Assembly: GCF_000720725.1 (NCBI RefSeq)
Contig: NZ_JOCQ01000037.1
Location: forward strand, 11,365-75,364
Source of the DNA: Streptomyces rimosus subsp. rimosus
GTDB lineage: Bacteria > Actinomycetota > Actinomycetes > Streptomycetales > Streptomycetaceae
DNA: 64,000 nt
Reading direction: 5' to 3'
Shown: piece after piece, positions 18,199 through 27,113 of the stretch
Layout of the letters: each line of letters begins with the position of its first letter
Numbering within the stretch: position 1 is the first letter of the stretch
Position numbers and translations under genes: made by a program
Notes under the pieces: generated by a model
Databases searched by the model: none
Told to the model about the DNA's origin: nothing
The model's input: only the letters and a program-made list of their open reading frames with translations

Positions 18199-19728
18199 AT
18201 GGCAGACGATTACCTCGTACGCATCGGCAAGCTCATCCGCGACGCGCGGCAGCACCGGGGCTGGACCCAGACGCAGCTCGCGGAGGCTCTCGGCACCAGC
18301 CAGAGCGCGGTCAACCGTATCGAGCGCGGCAACCAGAACATCAGCCTTGAGATGATCGCGCGGATCGGCGAGGCGTTGGACAGTGAAATCGTCTCGCTCG
18401 GGTACGCGGGTCCCATGCATCTGCGCGTCGTCGGCGGCCGGCGCCTCTCCGGCAGCATCGACGTCAAGACGAGCAAGAACGCGTGCGTGGCCCTGCTGTG
18501 CGCCACGCTCCTCAACGCGGGCCGCACCACGCTGCGCCGGGTGGCCCGCATCGAGGAGGTCTACCGGATCCTGGAGGTGCTGGGCAGCATCGGCGTCCGC
18601 ACCCGCTGGATCAACGACGGCAACGACCTGGAGATCGTGCCGCCGGCCGAACTGGACCTGGACGCCATGGACACGGAGGCGGCCCGCCGCACCCGCAGCG
18701 TCATCATGTTCCTCGGCCCGCTGCTGCACCGCATGGACCACTTCAAGATCCCGTACGCGGGCGGCTGCGACCTCGGTACGCGTACGGTCACGCCGCACAT
18801 GACGGCGCTGCGCCACTTCGGCCTGGAGATCACCGCGACGGAGGGCACGTACCACGCCGACGTGGACCGGACCGTCGCCCCCAAGCGCGCGATCGTGCTG
18901 ACCGAGCGCGGCGACACCGTCACCGAGAACGCTCTGCTGGCCGCGGCCCGCCACGACGGCGTCACCGTCATCCGCAACGCCTCCTCCAACTACATGGTCC
19001 AGGACCTGTGCTTCTTCCTGGAGGAGCTGGGCGTACGGGTCGAGGGCGTCGGCACCACCACGCTGACCGTGCACGGCGTCGCGCACATCGACCGCGACGT
19101 GGACTACGCGCCGTCCGAGGACCCCGTCGAGGCGATGAGCCTGCTGGCGGCGGCCGTGATCACCGAGTCCGAACTGACCATCCGCCGCGTCCCGGTGGAG
19201 TTCCTGGAGATCGAACTCGCCGTCCTGGAGGAGATGGGCCTCAACAACGAGCGCAGCGCGGAGTACGCCGCCGACAACGGCCGCACCCGCCTCATCGACC
19301 TGACGGTCCGCCCCTCCAAGCTCCAGGCCCCCCTGGACAAGATCCACCCCATGCCGTTCCCCGGCCTGAACATCGACAACGTCCCGTTCTTCGCCGCCAT
19401 CGCGGCCAGCGCCCAGGGCCAGACCCTCATCCACGACTGGGTCTACGACAACCGCGCCATCTACCTCACCGACCTCAACCGCCTCGGCGCCCAGGTCAAA
19501 CTCCTCGACCCGCACCGCGTCCTGATCGACGGCCCCACCCGCTGGCGCGCAGCAGAAATGATGTGCCCCCCGGCCCTGCGCCCCGCGGTGGTCATCCTGC
19601 TGGCGATGATGGCGGCGGAGGGGACGTCGGTGCTGCGGAATGTGTATGTCATCAACCGGGGGTATGAGGATCTGGCGGAGCGGTTGAATTCCATTGGGGC
19701 GCAGATCGAGATCTTCCGGGATATCTGA
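18199..19728 (+). CDS. XRE domain fused to MurA-like enolpyruvyl transferase
   Basis: Fusion of 509 residues. Residues 8-66 are an XRE/Cro-C1 helix-turn-helix (WTQTQLAEALGTSQSAVNRI). Residues 72-509 are an EPSP-synthase-fold protein of the UDP-N-acetylglucosamine 1-carboxyvinyltransferase family, which makes the first committed peptidoglycan precursor. MurA landmarks are kept: KNA (Lys93-Asn94, matching Lys22-Asn23), the catalytic-Cys loop GGCDLGTR (Cys190 and Arg195, matching Cys115 and Arg120), and an Asp in NIDNVPFF where MurA has Asp305. The enzyme may thus be active, or may act as a UDP-GlcNAc/PEP sensor that regulates its own gene through the palindrome at 18171. It stands alone in its transcription unit. 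Streptomyces carry a canonical MurA elsewhere. Confidence 0.88.
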   Translation: MADDYLVRIGKLIRDARQHRGWTQTQLAEALGTSQSAVNRIERGNQNISLEMIARIGEALDSEIVSLGYAGPMHLRVVGGRRLSGSIDVKTSKNACVALLCATLLNAGRTTLRRVARIEEVYRILEVLGSIGVRTRWINDGNDLEIVPPAELDLDAMDTEAARRTRSVIMFLGPLLHRMDHFKIPYAGGCDLGTRTVTPHMTALRHFGLEITATEGTYHADVDRTVAPKRAIVLTERGDTVTENALLAAARHDGVTVIRNASSNYMVQDLCFFLEELGVRVEGVGTTTLTVHGVAHIDRDVDYAPSEDPVEAMSLLAAAVITESELTIRRVPVEFLEIELAVLEEMGLNNERSAEYAADNGRTRLIDLTVRPSKLQAPLDKIHPMPFPGLNIDNVPFFAAIAASAQGQTLIHDWVYDNRAIYLTDLNRLGAQVKLLDPHRVLIDGPTRWRAAEMMCPPALRPAVVILLAMMAAEGTSVLRNVYVINRGYEDLAERLNSIGAQIEIFRDI

Positions 19729-19965
19729 TCAGTCGGTGGCAGGATCCAGGCCGCTCGACTGCCGTGCCCTGACCGACCGCGAGGAATTCGGGCCTCGGGC
19801 TCGGCGGAACACCAACGGAACGGGCACGGCGGCGGGCGCCCCGGGACCGCTGGGCTTCCGGGCCCGGAGGTTCGGGTTCCCGCGGCTGCCACGCGATCGG
19901 CCCCGGTGGGGGCAAAACGGCATGCAGGTTGAAGCAGGGCCATATTTCGGATCATCCTTGGCCTC

Positions 19966-21870
19966 ATGAGCCTCTCCTCCACCGGTCCCGACACACTCCC
20001 CGCGGGCGACTACGCCCACGACTGGGCCTTGGTCGACGTCGAGGCCTCCGGTCTCATGGCCCGACGGGACCGGGTGCTGTCCGTCGCGGTGGTGACCGTC
20101 GGGCCGGACGGCGAGCGGACCGGGGAGTTCTCGACTCTCCTCAACCCCGGGTGCGATCCGGGGCCGGTGGAGGTGCACGGGCTGACCGCCGAACGGCTGC
20201 AGGGCGCACCGACCTTTGACCAGATCGCCGGGCAGATCGCGGAGCTGCTCCAGGGCCGGGTGTTCGTGGCGCACAACGCCCAGTTCGACTACGACTTCCT
20301 GGCTCATGAGTTCGCCCGCGCGCGGCTGTGGCTGCCGGTGTCGCAGCGGCTCTGCACACTGGCCCTCAACCGCCAGGTGGATCCCCCGACGGACGACATG
20401 AAGCTGGGCACCCTCGCCGCCCACTACGGCGTACCGCAGCAACGCGCGCACGACGCGCTGGACGACACCCGTGTGCTGGCCGGGATCCTGCGGGCCTCGC
20501 TGCGCGACGCGGCGCGGCTCGGTCTGCCGTTGCCGCTCGTCCCCTGTCCGCCGCGGCAGGACTCGTCGTTCATGCCACAGCCGCCCAAGTCGCCCTGCGC
20601 CTACAGCAACCCAGGGCGGCTCGTTCCCGGTCGGCCGCTCCGGCAGGGGATGAAAATCGCGATCACCGGTTCGACGGCGGCCTCACGCGCCGAACTGGTC
20701 GCGCGGGGCGTCGCCGCCGGCCTGAACATGATGAAGTCCGTCAGTCGGCACACCAGCGCTCTCGTCGGCAATGAGCCCGCTGCCGTATCGGCGAAGGCCC
20801 GGCGTGCGGTCGCCGAAGGGGTGCCGGTCATCGACGAGCGGACATTCCTTCGCCTGCTGGCCGACGTGCAGCCCGGGACGCCCCACGAGGGGGTGGCTGC
20901 CGCTGTCGTGCCGGAGACGGCCGCGGGACAGGTAGAGGCATCCGATGCGGCGGGGCCGGACGCCGCCGTTGCGCCCGCACCGGAAACGCCTTCCCATCCT
21001 GCGTCTTCCGCCGACGTGTCCGTTCCCGTCCCGCGTCGACCCGTTGTTTCCGCCGGTACGTCGGGCAAGCCGCTGGCAGGGCGACGGATACTGGTTCTCG
21101 GTGGTACGCATCCTGTCGCCGTGGCGGCCCGTACGCGCGTCGTCGAACTGGGCGGGTCAGCGGCAGTCAACCTCTCAGCCAGTGTCACGGACGTCCTGCT
21201 GCTTCCCGGCGGGGAACAGGACCGCCGCATGCGTCGCGTCACCGCCCTTGAGCTCCCCGTGCGCGACCAGAGCTGGCTCGCCGCCGCGCCGACGGCCACC
21301 GCCCAGGCCCCGGCAGCCGCCCGGTCGCACGCGCCATGGGTCCTGCCGAGGGGCGGCGTCATCGACTTGCCCGTGACGACCGGAACACGCGCACCCGAGT
21401 GGCACATCACCGCAGCCTGGGAACCGCAGGCCAACTGCGAGATCGATGTCCTCGCCTTCCTCCTCGACGAGGAAGAACAAGTCACCTGTGACGAGGACTT
21501 CGTCTTCTACGGCGCTCCGGAAAGCCCGGCCGGAACTGTGCGGCTCCTCACCGGCGGCCCGGCCGAACAGAGCATCGCCATCGATCTCGGCTCGCTGCCG
21601 CCCGCCACTCGCAAGATCGTCCTGGCCGCGGCCATCGACGGCACAGCAACCTTCGGCGACATCGGCGCGATTCAGATCGGCGCCGCCCCCGGCAGCAGCG
21701 CCGCGCCGCTCGCCAGGGCCACCCTGGACGCCGCGACGACGGAACGCACCATGCTTCTCGCCGAGGTCTACCGCAGAGGCCCCCTCTGGCGTCTGCGCGC
21801 GGTCGGGCAGGGCTATGACCACGGCCTCGACACCCTCGCACGCGGGTACGGCGTCGACATCACGGACTGA
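19966..21870 (+). CDS. DnaQ-like exonuclease - BRCT - BRCT-like - TerD fusion protein
   Basis: Fusion of 634 residues. Residues 18-175 are a DEDDh 3'-5' exonuclease: Exo I DVEASG (Asp24, Glu26), Exo II HNAQFD (Asp108), Exo III HDALDD (His162, Asp167), all catalytic residues present. About 225-300 is a BRCT domain (GMKIAITGSTAASRAELVAR). About 365-440 is a second, weaker BRCT-like unit (RRILVLGGTHPVAVAARTRV) after a Pro/Ala linker. Residues 458-634 are a TerD-type domain with the acidic DEDFVFYG that binds calcium in tellurite-resistance/stress proteins. Comparative studies link Ter proteins to DNA processing and stress signalling. The gene converges on a NERD-helicase gene 35 bp away. A role in DNA repair or defence is inferred. 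Confidence 0.88.
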   Translation: MSLSSTGPDTLPAGDYAHDWALVDVEASGLMARRDRVLSVAVVTVGPDGERTGEFSTLLNPGCDPGPVEVHGLTAERLQGAPTFDQIAGQIAELLQGRVFVAHNAQFDYDFLAHEFARARLWLPVSQRLCTLALNRQVDPPTDDMKLGTLAAHYGVPQQRAHDALDDTRVLAGILRASLRDAARLGLPLPLVPCPPRQDSSFMPQPPKSPCAYSNPGRLVPGRPLRQGMKIAITGSTAASRAELVARGVAAGLNMMKSVSRHTSALVGNEPAAVSAKARRAVAEGVPVIDERTFLRLLADVQPGTPHEGVAAAVVPETAAGQVEASDAAGPDAAVAPAPETPSHPASSADVSVPVPRRPVVSAGTSGKPLAGRRILVLGGTHPVAVAARTRVVELGGSAAVNLSASVTDVLLLPGGEQDRRMRRVTALELPVRDQSWLAAAPTATAQAPAAARSHAPWVLPRGGVIDLPVTTGTRAPEWHITAAWEPQANCEIDVLAFLLDEEEQVTCDEDFVFYGAPESPAGTVRLLTGGPAEQSIAIDLGSLPPATRKIVLAAAIDGTATFGDIGAIQIGAAPGSSAAPLARATLDAATTERTMLLAEVYRRGPLWRLRAVGQGYDHGLDTLARGYGVDITD

Positions 21871-21905
21871 TCACCCGCGAAGGGGCGCGGGTCCCGGGAG
21901 GCTTC

Positions 21906-23996
21906 CTACGGGGTGACGCTTCCCAGCCACAGCAAGTCCCGAGCCCGCGTCATGGCCACGAAAAGCTGGCTGCGGAGCAGTTCTTCGCGTTCCCTCGCGG
22001 TTTGTGGGACCTCCGTAGTGCCGGAACCGCCGGCAGACGCTTCGTTCGACAGGGCACCGTCGTGCTGGGGCAGGTAGACGTACTTGAACTCCAGTCCCTT
22101 GGCTCTGCGGTAGGTGCCGAGCTTGACCGAGTCGACAGCGTGGCCGTCGTAGTGTTCCAGCAGGCATACCGGAATGTGTCCCTGCATGAGCAGCCGCTGG
22201 TAGTGGTCGATGGCCCGCGTGGACGGGCACAGCACGGCGGCATCGGCTCGTGCGCCGTCGCCCAGGGCACGCAGGGCGTCCAGGAGCGCCTGGTCGTGTG
22301 CGTTCGTGGTCGGCTCCGTCACGCGGACGACCCGCCCATCGTGGTAAGTGAGGTCGACATCGCGGCGGCCGGGTGTACGCAGACCGTCGATGTCCTCGAA
22401 GGCATCGTCGGCCACGACCGTGAGCGCGGCTTGCAGAATCTGTTGGCTGTTGCGGTAGTTGGTCCTCAGAATCTGTCCGCGGTCACCGCGGATGTCGATG
22501 CCTGCCTCAGCGAGGCGGAACCCGCCCGGGTAGACGGCCTGCTGGCCGTCGCCGACCAGAAGCAGCCCGTTGGGGGCGTCGCCGACGAGAGCATGCAGGA
22601 GGCGGACGCCGACGAGTGTGAGGTCCTGGACCTCGTCCACGATGACGGCCTCGTACGGAGACCGGTCCGCGTGACGCGCCGCTTCTGCCAGAGCGAGAGA
22701 AAGCACGTCGTTGAAGTCGTGCACACCACGCTCGATGCGCTGGGACTCGTACGTCTCGTACAGCTCCCACACCGCCTGTCGGTGGGCCCTGCGCAGGACC
22801 GTCCGGCGCCGGCGCCGGGGCACGCTCGCGTACTCCTGGAAGGTGGTGATGCCACGGCCTTTGATGACGTGGTCGATCTCCTCGCGCCAGTAGCCCGGCC
22901 GCGGGTCGATCTCGGCCAGGCGGCTACCGCGCCCCACCCGCTTCCAGGCGAGGCTGAAGGCGGTTTCGGCCTTGTCCCCGTGCAGTCGTACGGGGACGCC
23001 GCGTGTCTGCAGGAATTCCTGCGCCCAGGAGTGCAGGCTGCGGAAATCCACTCGGTCCGCGACGGCCGGGGACATGGCCCTGAGGAAGGTGCCCTGCACA
23101 CGCGGCAGGTTGTTGGCGAACGTGACATAGAGGACCCGGCCGCCGGTGCGCTTGGCCAGGTGAGCCGCACGATGCAGTCCGACCACCGTCTTGCCCGTGC
23201 CCGCCGGGCCACTGATGCGCGCCGGGCCGGACCAGTTGCGGCGCACCAATGCGACCTGATCGGGGTGGAGGAAGGTCATCCACTGCTCGATCGGAGCCCG
23301 CAGCGCCTCATCAAGTGCCGCATCCCTGAGGCCCTGAAGGTCGAACAGGCCGTCGGACACCGGCTGCTGCCACGTGTCGGGCGTCGGCGGTGCCTCCTGT
23401 TCGACCACCGATCCTTCATAGTCGGGAAAGATCCGTTCCAGGTGGTCGGCCATCGCGCGGACCGCCTCCGTACGCAATCTGCGGCACTCCGACAACAGCG
23501 CGGGGCCGACCTCGTGTTCGCCCAGGAGCCGGATCCGGCCGAGAGTGGTGTCGACCCGCTGCCCCGCGAAAACCATGAGCGGCTGGACCGCCACGGGAGA
23601 CATGCCCAACGATGCGACGGCGCTTTCGGCGGCTTTCGTCACCGCGAGCAGCTTTGCCGCGTGCTCGTCCCGCCGCTCACCTCCGGCACAGAGCTTTTCG
23701 CCCGACACCTCAGGAGCAGAACGCCAGTTCTTCACGTCGATGACGAAGACGCCGCCGGGGCCCACCAGCAACATGTCCACATTGGCGGTGCGGGTTCCCG
23801 GCCATCGACGATCCACAAGCAGGCGCCATCCGCGCTCCGTCAGCACCAATAGCTGGGCAGCGATCCGCCGTTCGCCCTCGCTCGCCGCTTCCCACTGACG
23901 CGCCTGTCGGCGAGCGGACCGCCATTGCTCCCGCAGCACCCGTTCCTGCCGACGTGCCTCTTGCGCCCTCCACGCTGCCGATCCGCCTGCCGCCAT
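21906..23996 (-). CDS. NERD-domain UvrD/Rep-like helicase
   Basis: Protein of 696 residues. The N-terminal 40-150 is a NERD domain, a nuclease-related fold, with NVDMLLVGPGGVFVIDVKNW holding the Asp74 and Asp87-x-Lys89 signature. The rest is a superfamily I helicase: Walker A GPAGTGKT (263-270), DEVQD Walker B (454-458), GDGQQAVYPGGF, LRTNYRNS, RRAKGLEFKYVYL, and the C-terminal motif VI VAMTRARDLLW. The start is ATG 23996. Such NERD-helicases are predicted to process damaged or foreign DNA. It converges on the exonuclease-BRCT-TerD gene with 35 bp between the stop codons, a tail-to-tail DNA-processing pair. Confidence 0.9.
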   Translation of the reverse strand: MAAGGSAAWRAQEARRQERVLREQWRSARRQARQWEAASEGERRIAAQLLVLTERGWRLLVDRRWPGTRTANVDMLLVGPGGVFVIDVKNWRSAPEVSGEKLCAGGERRDEHAAKLLAVTKAAESAVASLGMSPVAVQPLMVFAGQRVDTTLGRIRLLGEHEVGPALLSECRRLRTEAVRAMADHLERIFPDYEGSVVEQEAPPTPDTWQQPVSDGLFDLQGLRDAALDEALRAPIEQWMTFLHPDQVALVRRNWSGPARISGPAGTGKTVVGLHRAAHLAKRTGGRVLYVTFANNLPRVQGTFLRAMSPAVADRVDFRSLHSWAQEFLQTRGVPVRLHGDKAETAFSLAWKRVGRGSRLAEIDPRPGYWREEIDHVIKGRGITTFQEYASVPRRRRRTVLRRAHRQAVWELYETYESQRIERGVHDFNDVLSLALAEAARHADRSPYEAVIVDEVQDLTLVGVRLLHALVGDAPNGLLLVGDGQQAVYPGGFRLAEAGIDIRGDRGQILRTNYRNSQQILQAALTVVADDAFEDIDGLRTPGRRDVDLTYHDGRVVRVTEPTTNAHDQALLDALRALGDGARADAAVLCPSTRAIDHYQRLLMQGHIPVCLLEHYDGHAVDSVKLGTYRRAKGLEFKYVYLPQHDGALSNEASAGGSGTTEVPQTAREREELLRSQLFVAMTRARDLLWLGSVTP

Positions 23997-24166
23997 CCCA
24001 AGCCCCCCTTGTCCGCAGTGCAGCGATCATAGGGCGGCCCGGTACCGGAACGGCAGGGTGGACGACGGTGCTGGAGGCGCGGCAGAAGTTCTCGCGCCCG
24101 TCGGCGCGGATGTGACGCGGTGATGTCGCTCAATTCCACGGTTCGCGAACAACGGAGCGGGCTCGA

Positions 24167-24643
24167 TCATCTGATCAAGCCGAACAGCTCATACAGTTCG
24201 TCAATTGTGCGGGCCGCTGCCAGCATCCGACGGAAGCCGGCATGGGCGGTGTGGCGGGCGAGGGTCGAATACGCCTGCAAGCAGTCGGTGTTCATGAGCG
24301 TTTGCGGTACGACGAGGAGGAAGACGTCGCGGATCGGATGGTGGTCGGTGCCTTGCCAGGACAGGTGTGGTGGAATGCGGGCGAAGGCGGCCGCTGGGGC
24401 GTCGAGCATACGGCTTCGGATGGGCAGTATTGCGATGCCGTGGAATCCGTTGGTGCCTTGAGGCAGGCGGATGCGTGCCGCGCGGGGGGCCGCGACGGCG
24501 TCTGCGGTGTGGAGGCCTCGGGTCAGCAATTGCAGTGCTTCCCCCTTGGTGTTGACCTGCGCGTGGAGGTGGATGCGTTGTTTGGGTAAGTAGTCGGCGA
24601 GGGGTGTGGTGCTTTGAGGGCGGGTTTGCGGGTGGCTGGTCAT
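24167..24643 (-). CDS. PTS EIIA-like protein lacking the phospho-histidine
   Basis: Protein of 158 residues whose fold matches the fructose/nitrogen-type EIIA domain: opening LADYLPKQRIHLHAQVNTKGEA, closing FARIPPHLSW and PIRDVFLLVVP, then a helical LARHTAHAGFRRMLAAARTIDELYELF. In active EIIA proteins the phosphorylated His lies in GIAIPH. Here the segment is HGIAILPIRS, so that His is absent and phosphotransfer at the usual site is unlikely. The start overlaps the MFS stop by 4 nt (ATGA), so it is made together with the transporter. A regulatory role binding the transporter, as unphosphorylated EIIA does in inducer exclusion, is an inference. Confidence 0.75.
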   Translation of the reverse strand: MTSHPQTRPQSTTPLADYLPKQRIHLHAQVNTKGEALQLLTRGLHTADAVAAPRAARIRLPQGTNGFHGIAILPIRSRMLDAPAAAFARIPPHLSWQGTDHHPIRDVFLLVVPQTLMNTDCLQAYSTLARHTAHAGFRRMLAAARTIDELYELFGLIR

Positions 24644-26040
24644 GCTTCTGCCCGTGTGGGTTCGGGAGGTGCGGGTTTGTTGTGGGGCGGGCGGAGGATT
24701 TCGGCGGAGAGGACTGCGGCCGCGCAGAAGGCCACGGGGAGGAAGAAAGTGATGTTCAGGGGGAACAGGTGGGTGAGCGGGCCGATGATGGCGGGGCCCG
24801 CCAGCATTCCCACATAACCCAGGCCGGCCACCCTGGAGACGTTCGCTCCGGATGATTCCGGGTCCACGTTGCCGGCCGCGGTGAAGAACTGTGGAATGCA
24901 GCCGGACAGACCGATTCCGAAGAGGGTCCAGCCGATGAGGGCCAGCGGTACCCATGGGGACAGTGCGGCGACCGTGAGGCCGAGGGCCGCGAGGGCCGCG
25001 CCGTACCGGACGACGAAGACCCGGCCGAAGCGGCCCACCACACGGTCGGTGACGAAGCGGCCGATGGTCATGGCGGTGGCGAAGCCGCCGTATGCCAGGG
25101 CGGCCGTCGCGGCGGGTGCGTCCAGGACGTCCTTGAGGTGGAGCACGCTCCAGTCGTTCGCCACGCCTTCGCACAGCATGAGCATCAGGGCTAGTACGCC
25201 GAGCGCCCAGACTTGGGAGGGGGTGCGGCGTTTGGGCGCCGACTTCTTGGACGCGGGCGGCGTGGAGTCGGTCTGCCGCGGGGCCGGTGTGGCCGGTGAG
25301 GGGCGTTCGTTGGGCAGCATGCCGGGGACCAGGGCGAAGGTGATCAGTACGCCGGTCACCGCGACGGCGGCGAGGGTGGCGGAGGGCCGCCAGTCCCAGC
25401 TGATGGTGCGGGCGCCGATGAGCGACGCGATGACGCCGCCGACCGAGAACACCGCGTGGAAGGCCGACATCACCGGGCGGCCGTAACCTCGCTCGACCTG
25501 AACAGCCTGGGTGTTCATACTGACGTCCAGGCAGCCGTTGCCGAAGCCGAGGGCGAGGAGGGCCGCCGCCAGGGTCCAGGGCGAGTTCGCCAGGCCCGGG
25601 AGGACGACCGTGGCGCTGCACAGCACGCCGCCGGCCAGCACGATGGCGCGGCTGCCGAACCGGTCGGCCAGCGCCCCGCAGACCTGCATGCCGGCGAAGG
25701 CGCCGCCGCCCAGGAAGAGCAGCAGCCAGCCCAGTACGGCATGGGTGATGCCGACCTGGTGCTCGACCGCGGGGATGTGCACGATCCACATGCCCATCAC
25801 GAAGCCGTTGAGTGCGAAGGCAACGAAGGTGCAGATACGTGCCGTGCGCAAGCGCCGGGACGGCGGCGCTCCGGGGGATGGCGGTGCTCCGGGGGGTGGT
25901 GAGGTCTCGGGGGATGGCGAGGTCCCGGGGAACGGCGCGGGGGGAGGCGCAGTGGGTCGTCCGGCGGGCCTCCCGCCGGACGACCCACCGGGCGATCCAC
26001 CGGACGATTCGGCGGCTGGGGCAGTCGATTCACTCATCAT
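24640..26040 (-). CDS. MFS transporter (YbjJ/FucP-like)
   Basis: Twelve-helix major facilitator of 466 residues, similar to the YbjJ/FucP-like group associated with sugar uptake. Residues 1-60 are a soluble Gly/Pro/Ser stretch built on short DNA repeats (PPPGAPPSPGAPPS). The first helix begins at RICTFVAFALNGFVMGMW, motif A-like GALADRFGSR follows helix 2, and GNGCLDVSMNTQ is in helix 4. It lies downstream of a DeoR regulator (83 bp) and is translationally coupled to the EIIA-like gene, so a carbohydrate or polyol substrate is the best guess. Confidence 0.87.
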   Translation of the reverse strand: MMSESTAPAAESSGGSPGGSSGGRPAGRPTAPPPAPFPGTSPSPETSPPPGAPPSPGAPPSRRLRTARICTFVAFALNGFVMGMWIVHIPAVEHQVGITHAVLGWLLLFLGGGAFAGMQVCGALADRFGSRAIVLAGGVLCSATVVLPGLANSPWTLAAALLALGFGNGCLDVSMNTQAVQVERGYGRPVMSAFHAVFSVGGVIASLIGARTISWDWRPSATLAAVAVTGVLITFALVPGMLPNERPSPATPAPRQTDSTPPASKKSAPKRRTPSQVWALGVLALMLMLCEGVANDWSVLHLKDVLDAPAATAALAYGGFATAMTIGRFVTDRVVGRFGRVFVVRYGAALAALGLTVAALSPWVPLALIGWTLFGIGLSGCIPQFFTAAGNVDPESSGANVSRVAGLGYVGMLAGPAIIGPLTHLFPLNITFFLPVAFCAAAVLSAEILRPPHNKPAPPEPTRAEA

Positions 26041-26123
26041 GGGTGACCGTAACGCACATCAAGTTTGTTCGGGAGAACTGTGCGTGGTTTTTCGACACCG
26101 CGCGCCGCGGGGGGAGCGGGGCG

Positions 26124-26882
26124 TCACACGTGGACGATGTTCACGCCCGCCGCGCGCATTTCCTCGGCCACCGGCGTGCCCTGGGCCGCGTCGGTCACCA
26201 CCACGTCCAGCTGGTCGACCGAGCAGATGCGGCCGAGCGCCACCCGGCCCAGCTTCTCGGCGGTGGCCACCAGGATGATGCGCCGCGCCGCGCGCGCTGC
26301 CACCCGCTTCACGTGCACATCGTCCAGGTTGTAGGCGGTCGCGCCGTTGGCCGCGTCCACGCCGCAGCATCCGAGGATGAAGGTGTCGTACCGCAGGTCC
26401 TCGAAGGTGCGCAGCGCCGTCTCCCCGTAGAAGGACAGCTCGCCGGGCCGGACCTGGCCGCCGGGGAGCAGCAGGCGGATGCCTTCGTGCTCGGCGAGCG
26501 GCATGGTCGCGTGCAGGGACAGCGGGGTGACGGTCAGCCGGCGGCCCGCCATGGCGTGCGCGACGGCGACGGCCGTGGTGCCGGTGTCCAGGGCGACGGT
26601 CTCCCCGTCGTTGAGCATCCGCACCACCACGTCGGCCAGCTTCGCCTTGGTCTCGCCGCCGACCATGGCACGTACCGCGTACGGCGGTTCCACCCCGCTG
26701 AGCAGCGCGCTGACCGCGCCGCCGTGCACCCGGCGCAGGGCGCCCCGCGACTCCAGGAGTTCGAGGTCCCGGCGGATGGTCATCTCCGACGTCTTGGAGG
26801 AGCGGGCGAGTTCGGCCACGGAGGCCCGGTTGCGTTCGGCCAGCAGGGCCAGGATGAACCGGTGGCGTTCGGAGACATTCAT
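26124..26882 (-). CDS. DeoR/GlpR-family transcriptional regulator
   Basis: DeoR-type repressor of 252 residues. The N-terminal winged helix is ERHRFILALLAERNRASVAE and SEMTIRRDLELLESRGALRR, followed by the HGGAV linker of the family. The C-terminal DeoRC sensor domain binds sugar phosphates (LDTGTTAVAVAHAM and LLPGGQVRPGELSFYG). ATG 26882 gives the standard start MNVSERHRF; a longer frame to 26975 has no ribosome-binding site. It is transcribed towards the MFS/EIIA genes and is divergent from the HAD gene at 27114, with a palindromic operator (26993-27019) in the gap. Likely target: its own region and the HAD gene. Confidence 0.92.
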   Translation of the reverse strand: MNVSERHRFILALLAERNRASVAELARSSKTSEMTIRRDLELLESRGALRRVHGGAVSALLSGVEPPYAVRAMVGGETKAKLADVVVRMLNDGETVALDTGTTAVAVAHAMAGRRLTVTPLSLHATMPLAEHEGIRLLLPGGQVRPGELSFYGETALRTFEDLRYDTFILGCCGVDAANGATAYNLDDVHVKRVAARAARRIILVATAEKLGRVALGRICSVDQLDVVVTDAAQGTPVAEEMRAAGVNIVHV

Positions 26883-26968
26883 GTCGCTGATGTAGCACAT
26901 CAACACATCGGGTGCGACTTTCCGCCCTTCCGCCCGTTGGGTGCGGAGGTTCATGATGGGGTTGGCGG

Positions 26969-26997
26969 TTGACATACACCCATGGCAAGTGTGTACT
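26969..26997 (+). promoter_or_regulatory. promoter of the HAD phosphatase gene
   Basis: TTGACA (26969-26974), 17-bp spacer, TGTACT (26992-26997): a good vegetative-type promoter facing the HAD gene at 27114. The palindrome at 26993-27019 covers its -10 and start region. Confidence 0.65.
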
Positions 26998-27019
26998 CAC
27001 ACACACGTTGTGTGAGTAC
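26993..27019. promoter_or_regulatory. perfect palindromic operator over the HAD promoter
   Basis: GTACTCACACA and TGTGTGAGTAC form perfect 11-bp arms around CACGT. It overlaps the -10 hexamer, the geometry of a repressor site. The divergent DeoR-family gene is the obvious candidate binder. Confidence 0.7.
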
Positions 27020-27113
27020 GGTGCGGCGAGTACGCGTCGGTACTGCTAGGGCGGGCTCGACGGGCGGTGCGCGCCTCGCCGCCTCCTGGAGCGGATTCCT
27101 TCGAGGTGATGTC

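Noticed and set aside
26883..26975. Longer start for the DeoR regulator
   Set aside because: No ribosome-binding site, and the standard family start is at 26882.
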